Assembly (NCBI RefSeq): GCF_030012525.1
Contig: NZ_CP124855.1
Span: forward strand, 2,728,001-2,792,000
Reading direction: 5' to 3'
DNA length: 64,000 bases
Source: Chryseobacterium gotjawalense
GTDB lineage: Bacteria > Bacteroidota > Bacteroidia > Flavobacteriales > Weeksellaceae
Shown: piece by piece, positions 60,823 through 64,000 of the stretch
Numbering within the stretch: position 1 is the first letter of the stretch
Layout: the number at the start of each line of letters is the position of its first letter
Program-made: the position numbers and the translations under genes
The notes under the pieces: generated by a model
The model's input: only the letters and a program-made list of their open reading frames with translations
Told to the model about the DNA's origin: nothing
The model's database searches: none

Positions 60823-60972
60823 TTTTTTTTCAGCGATCCAATAATCAATTCGATACCTGCCTTTTCTGCTTTGTATTTTATTTTGGTCTGCAATTCATAA
60901 TAACTCCAGTTGCGCAGCACCAATTCCTGTTCTTTTGCAATTGCTGTCTTGTCTAGCTGATTTTGAAGAAAA
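60823..60972 (-). pseudogene. Duplicated 3' fragment of the Cas12f-like gene (between guide RNAs C and D)
   Basis: The minus strand encodes AIAKEQELVLRNWSYYELQT and IKYKAEKAGIELIIG, matching residues 330-364 of the Cas12f-like protein. The stop has changed (TAG to TCG), so the frame runs into the guide RNA scaffold. Confidence 0.85.
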
Positions 60973-61055
60973 AGGGTGCCCACAACGGGTGCACTGAAAA
61001 AATACCCCAGATTCCTGCCGATGAAGATAAATTCCTGCCTTTGTTGCATAAAAAA

Positions 61056-61138
61056 GAAAACCGCCCCGTTGTATATACTCTTCAGTATTTAGTGAGTGTT
61101 CATGACCTCACCCTACGGGTTTACAAGCACCCTCGTTA
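61056..61138 (-). ncRNA. Candidate guide RNA C
   Basis: The scaffold is 61138-61068 (71 nt), the guide GGGGCGGTTTTC is 61067-61056, followed by TTTTTTATGCAAC. The loop of the last hairpin is GAAG. The guide differs from guide B only at positions 1 and 3. Confidence 0.7.
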
Positions 61139-61147
61139 TTTGTTCAG

Positions 61148-61420
61148 CTATCCAATGATCCATTCGATCCCAGCTTTTTCGGTTTTGTATTTTATTTTGG
61201 TCTGCAATTCATAATAACTCCAGTTGCGCAGCACCAATTCCTGTTCTTTTGCGATGCCAATTTTGTCTTCCTGATTTTTAAGAATAAGGGTGCCCGCTTG
61301 GTGCTGGATGCAGTAATCGATCAATTTTCTGCTATACAAATGAAGCCGGTGACTCGCATATCGGCTTTTCAGGTTATCTGTTGTATACAGCGCCTTTTGT
61401 TTCCGTTTCGCGCCATTTCC
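61148..61420 (-). pseudogene. Duplicated 3' fragment of the Cas12f-like gene (between guide RNAs B and C)
   Basis: About 90 codons matching residues 275-364 (GNGAKRKQKAL, then SHRLHLYSRKLIDYCIQHQA, then NWSYYELQTKIKYKTEKAG) with roughly ten substitutions, ending in the normal stop. The upstream part of the 131-codon open frame is unrelated. Confidence 0.85.
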
Positions 61421-61593
61421 CCGCTCTCCGAAGTCTCCGACTTCGGAGCAGATCAAACAAAGCCGAGCCATCTTTTTGGCACCGGTTATCTTGATCCAAA
61501 AGATCTGATTCCTGCCCACAACGGTGTGAACTAAGAAAGACACCCCAGATTCCTACCGATGGAAGTAGATTCCTGCCTTTGTTGCATAAAAAA

Positions 61594-61676
61594 GAAAACC
61601 GCTCAGTTGTATATACTATTCAGTATTTAGTGAGTGTTCAAGACCTCACCCTGCGGGTGTACAGGCACCCTCGTTA
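61594..61676 (-). ncRNA. Candidate guide RNA B
   Basis: The scaffold is 61676-61606 (71 nt), the guide TGAGCGGTTTTC is 61605-61594, followed by T6. The first stem is GGGTG/CACCC, a compensating change relative to GGGTG/CATCC in copy A. Position 39 carries TTGA where the others have ATGA or ATGT. Confidence 0.7.
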
Positions 61677-61684
61677 TTTTTTTC

Positions 61685-61716
61685 CGCTATCCGATGATCA
61701 GTTCGATACCTGCCTT
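61685..61716 (-). pseudogene. Very short duplicated end of the Cas12f-like gene (between guide RNAs A and B)
   Basis: The minus strand encodes KAGIELIIG and the stop, the last nine residues of the Cas12f-like protein, placed immediately before scaffold B. Confidence 0.75.
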
Positions 61717-61730
61717 TGTTGCATAAAAAT

Positions 61731-61813
61731 GTGAGGAGCTCTGTTGTATATACTCTTGAGTATTTAGTGAGTGTTCATGACCTCACCCTGCGGATGTACA
61801 AGCACCCTCGTTA
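61731..61813 (-). ncRNA. Candidate guide RNA A, directly downstream of the Cas12f-like gene
   Basis: The scaffold (61813-61743) starts 12 nt after the stop codon. Predicted stems: GGGTG/CATCC, GTGAG/CTCAC and ATACT-CAAG-AGTAT, then ATACAAC. The guide AGAGCTCCTCAC (61742-61731) is followed by ATTTTTATG. Position and structure match the 3'-flanking guide RNAs of TnpB/Cas12f loci. Confidence 0.72.
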
Positions 61814-61825
61814 TTTTTTTTTCAG

Positions 61826-62920
61826 CTATCCAATGATTAATTCGATACCTGCCTTTTCTGCTTTGTATTTTATTTTCGTCTGCAATTCATAATAACTCCA
61901 GTTGCGAATCACAAATTCCTGTTCTTTTGCAATTCCTATTTTGTCTTCCTGATTTTTAAGAATTAGGGTGCCCGCCTGCTGTTGAACGCAGAAATCGATC
62001 AACTTCCTGCTGTAGAGATGAAGCCGATGACTTACATACCGACTTTCCCTATTTTCTGTTTTGTGCAGCGCCTTTTGTTTCCGTTTGGCACCATTTCCCG
62101 AATGGCAGAAAGCAATACCGCTTTGAATTCTTTTCTGACTGGCTTGAATCGCCAACCTGCGGTATAAAAACTCCTCTTTTGAGCCAATATTCATCCGCAC
62201 CTTATTGGCTTGTACCACGATCGGATGTTCCAAAGACAGGGAAGCTTCAGCAATAATTTCGGGTTTTAAAAGGTGCTCCTCTTTTTCAAATTCAAATACG
62301 GCGAGCCAAAAGATTTTCCCTGCCTTCAACTGAATCTGTGAGGTACGAAGCGCGATGTCTTTTCTTAAGAGGCGTTCCAGGATCTCCCGCTTATCAGAAA
62401 AGTCTCTCCCTAAATACGTTTTTACCGGAATCGCAAGCATATTGAAGCAAAACGCTTTTTTATCCGGATCATACCTCATTTTGGTGGTGTATTTTACCGG
62501 AACAGGAATGGGAATGTCCTTTTTAAAGTTTCTCAATGATTTTAAGCCTTTCCAGTAATCCACTTTGTCTTTAGAAAAGTTAGACTGTATCGTATTGTTC
62601 AGGCTTCCCAGAATATCGACGGGAATCTCCCCTTTGAAGCGGTCGAAAACCATGCGTGCGGTGGTGTGCGTTTTCGAACGGGTAAATATTCCCATTTCAT
62701 CTTTTTTTTCATCAGCCAGCTTGTATTGGATTTCTTCCGTGAGGTAAAAGAAATCTTTGATCATTTCCTGCACATAGAGATGGGAAACAATTAAATTAGC
62801 CGCCCGGAAACAGCGGTTCTGATAGCGGTAGAGTTTTTCCCACATCTCTCTTTTTTCATCTGCAGGAACGTCGATCAGGAGCTGAATTTTTCGGGTCAAT
62901 GTCATTGTGGATTTTTCCAT
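61826..62920 (-). CDS. Nuclease-dead Cas12f/TnpB homologue
   Basis: A 364-residue protein that aligns with Cas12f: ARMVFDRFKGE (88-98), FKKDIPIPV (132-140), TSQIQLKAGKIFWLAVFEFE (193-212), SHRLHLYSRKLIDF (297-310) and the hallmark NWSYYELQTKIKYKAEKAGI (340-359). The RuvC-I Asp position falls in PIVVQANK (about Gln237). The RuvC-II Glu is Lys322 (TLILKN). The protein ends at Gly364, before the zinc finger and RuvC-III Asp. All three catalytic acids are therefore absent. It starts one base after the sigma-factor stop (TGACATG) and is followed by candidate guide RNAs. I infer RNA-guided DNA binding without cutting. Confidence 0.88.
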   Translation of the reverse strand: MEKSTMTLTRKIQLLIDVPADEKREMWEKLYRYQNRCFRAANLIVSHLYVQEMIKDFFYLTEEIQYKLADEKKDEMGIFTRSKTHTTARMVFDRFKGEIPVDILGSLNNTIQSNFSKDKVDYWKGLKSLRNFKKDIPIPVPVKYTTKMRYDPDKKAFCFNMLAIPVKTYLGRDFSDKREILERLLRKDIALRTSQIQLKAGKIFWLAVFEFEKEEHLLKPEIIAEASLSLEHPIVVQANKVRMNIGSKEEFLYRRLAIQASQKRIQSGIAFCHSGNGAKRKQKALHKTENRESRYVSHRLHLYSRKLIDFCVQQQAGTLILKNQEDKIGIAKEQEFVIRNWSYYELQTKIKYKAEKAGIELIIG

Positions 62921-62921
62921 G

Positions 62922-63737
62922 TCAAAGTTTTATTTCAGAAGTTTTTTGATTTTGTAGATATTGATAGGCATACAGAAATTCCCGATGTACTTCCTTTTCA
63001 GGTAATTTAAGTTCTTGGGCAATCACCGCAAAAGAAGATTTCTGTTCAAACCTTCTTTTCATGATCTCCAATTGTTGACTGCTTAGTTTATCTAGTTGCT
63101 TTTCATTATCGAAAGCTTTTTTCTGTGACTGTTCAAAAGAACTTCTATTCAAAATTTTCCGAAGATCATCGATGGCTCTGCTCACCTCATTGCTGATGCC
63201 TGTCACGCTGCTTCCCATTGCTTCTGCGATGGGCTTGTACTGAAAGCCATATTCAAGGCAAAGTTCAATCAGGTGTTTCCTTTTGGGGTTCAGTACGTTT
63301 AAAACCTTTTGTACTTCATCAAAATTTCTTTGATCAGCTTCCTGACTGAGAAGATGCTCTTTATCCTGCTGGGGATCGTAACCTGCGAGGTAATCTTGGT
63401 AATTCTCATACCGTTCAAGGGAATTGATTAAACGGGAAAATTTATTCCTGGGCGCGTTAAAATAAGTTATACAGTCCCTCTTCAAAACAAACCGTAAAAA
63501 GCCAATGATATGATTCGGAGTTTCAATAGAGTCGCGGTGTAACCACAATTTAAGGAAGGTATCCTGAACAAGCGTTTCCACAACAAAATCATCGTCAAGC
63601 ATTTGTTTTCCGAGCCAGAACAGCAATCTTTTGTAGCGTAGATGAATGTGTTCCATGGATGCAGGATCGCCTTTTTTCAGCAGTTCGTACAACTGAAGAT
63701 CGGTCAACTTCCGGGGCAAAGAGTCTGTATTTTTCAT
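62922..63737 (-). CDS. ECF-type sigma factor with an extra C-terminal HTH, partner of the Cas12f homologue
   Basis: A 271-residue sigma-70 family protein. Region sigma-2 covers about 18-95 (YKRLLFWLGKQMLDDDFVVE, then LVQDTFLKLWLHRDSIETP), and sigma-4 about 140-196 (LNPKRKHLIELCLEYGFQYK, AEAMGSSVTGISNEVSRAID). A further 75 residues carry a second sigma-4-like HTH (216-262: LSSQQLEIMKRRFEQKSSFA, IAQELKLPEKEVHREFLYAY). Ordinary ECF factors end after one sigma-4. No anti-sigma gene follows; the Cas12f homologue does, one base later, indicating coupled expression. I infer that the pair recruits RNA polymerase to guide-specified sites. Confidence 0.88.
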   Translation of the reverse strand: MKNTDSLPRKLTDLQLYELLKKGDPASMEHIHLRYKRLLFWLGKQMLDDDFVVETLVQDTFLKLWLHRDSIETPNHIIGFLRFVLKRDCITYFNAPRNKFSRLINSLERYENYQDYLAGYDPQQDKEHLLSQEADQRNFDEVQKVLNVLNPKRKHLIELCLEYGFQYKPIAEAMGSSVTGISNEVSRAIDDLRKILNRSSFEQSQKKAFDNEKQLDKLSSQQLEIMKRRFEQKSSFAVIAQELKLPEKEVHREFLYAYQYLQNQKTSEIKL

Positions 63738-63861
63738 AAGCAGCGTTTTTTAACCATTGCTGGAAGGAACTGCTTAGATCTTTATATGAATTCTCTGCAT
63801 CATTCAAAACACTATCTCACTACATCTTGCCCAAAATAAAAGGCGTGGAACTCAACTTACT
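63738..63861. other. Upstream region of the sigma-cas12f operon
   Basis: 124 bp between the sigma start and the large inverted repeat. No TAnnTTTG box was found on the minus strand here, which fits a transcript not started from a housekeeping promoter. Confidence 0.45.
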
Positions 63862-63967
63862 GACTAGAGGTACTGGTATACCTGTGTACGATAAGTGAGC
63901 CCACGCCGAGGTCGTGGGCACATTTACTTATCAACTCGTACACATAAAAATTACCAGTTTTCTAGTC
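63862..63967. repeat. Large interrupted inverted repeat upstream of the sigma gene
   Basis: Five nested arm pairs: GACTAGA/TCTAGTC (63862-63868 with 63961-63967), ACTGGTA/TACCAGT (63872-63878 with 63952-63958), TGTGTACGA/TCGTACACA (63883-63891 with 63936-63944), ATAAGT/ACTTAT (63891-63896 with 63926-63931) and GCCCACG/CGTGGGC (63899-63905 with 63913-63919). Together they make a hairpin of about 106 nt. The apical stem contains the guide D match. Confidence 0.8.
63897..63908 (-). promoter_or_regulatory. Candidate target of guide RNA D upstream of the sigma-cas12f operon
   Basis: On the minus strand this reads CGGCGTGGGCTC, identical to the last scaffold C plus the 11-nt guide D. It lies 160 bp upstream of the sigma start on the operon's own strand. 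By chance a 12-mer match in this window is expected at under 1%. The base 5' of the guide match is C. Confidence 0.5.
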
Positions 63968-64000
63968 GAGAATCTAAGCAATAGCTTCGATTGTTATTGA

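Noticed and set aside
60740-61813. Treating the four 71-nt repeats as a CRISPR array
   Set aside because: Spacing is irregular (538, 316 and 137 bp between starts), the repeats are far longer than CRISPR repeats, the intervals contain gene fragments, and no cas1/cas2 is present.
61826-62920. Ordinary IS200/IS605 transposon with active TnpB
   Set aside because: No TnpA gene or subterminal palindromic ends were found, catalytic acids are missing, and the gene is coupled to a sigma factor.
63595-63807. 70-codon ORF overlapping the sigma-gene start
   Set aside because: It is in another frame of the sigma gene, whose sigma-2 domain is clear.
63862-63967. Integron attC site
   Set aside because: The hairpin lacks the R/L box core sequences (GTTRRRY and its complement) and no integrase gene is seen.

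Overview
The window comes from a low-GC member of the Bacteroidota, most likely a Weeksellaceae flavobacterium (Chryseobacterium/Kaistella-like). The reasons are the many TAnnTTTG -7 promoter boxes, a type IX secretion sorting domain, GLPGLI-family proteins, a DUF3810 protein, a Bacteroidota-type (clade II) nitrous oxide reductase cluster, and flavobacterial versions of GreA, ClpX, PPK1 and DnaK.

Layout. 1-21.3 kb is core chromosome: end of accA, an FtsE-like ATPase, rpmH, a DHH phosphoesterase, a hydrolase/lipoprotein/dtd group, greA, a HIT protein, clpX, a T9SS-secreted protein, a thioredoxin-like protein, tRNA-Met, membrane and transport genes, cca, and a BtuB-like receptor under a cobalamin riboswitch. 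21.4-42.2 kb is an AT-rich accessory island. It holds an SMC-like ATPase fragment with a GIY-YIG protein, an XRE/ImmA regulator pair, several small orphan genes, an AbiE toxin-antitoxin pair, and a roughly 1,936-residue STAND NTPase gene of Avs type split by an IS3-family element. A second, inverted copy of the same IS lies 8 kb away inside a small membrane-protein gene. Between and beyond them are small secreted proteins, lipoproteins and GLPGLI genes, several decayed. 42.3-54.3 kb returns to core functions: ppk1, then a denitrification module (Crp/Fnr regulator, haem-copper-oxidase-like membrane protein, fasciclin lipoprotein, nosY-nosF-nosD-nosL-membrane protein-nosZ-cytochrome c, and a divergent cytochrome c). 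Three ATGA(n6)TCAT-like boxes sit at about -43 from candidate start sites and probably tie the module to the Crp/Fnr protein. 54.9-60 kb holds dnaK, 11-bp tandem repeats, a protein with three fused RidA domains, and an UPF0158 gene; the last two are bracketed by a 150-bp direct repeat.

The most unusual locus is at 60.74-63.97 kb on the minus strand. A two-domain ECF sigma factor with an extra C-terminal helix-turn-helix is followed one base later by a Cas12f/TnpB homologue. That protein has lost the RuvC-I Asp and RuvC-II Glu and ends before the zinc finger and RuvC-III. Downstream are four copies of a 71-nt structured element, each followed by a different 11-12-nt segment and then a T-tract. 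Degenerate copies of the 3' end of the Cas12f gene lie between them. I read these as guide RNAs of a nuclease-dead Cas12f-sigma RNA-guided transcription system. The outermost guide matches a site 160 bp upstream of the sigma gene, inside a large inverted repeat, which suggests self-regulation.
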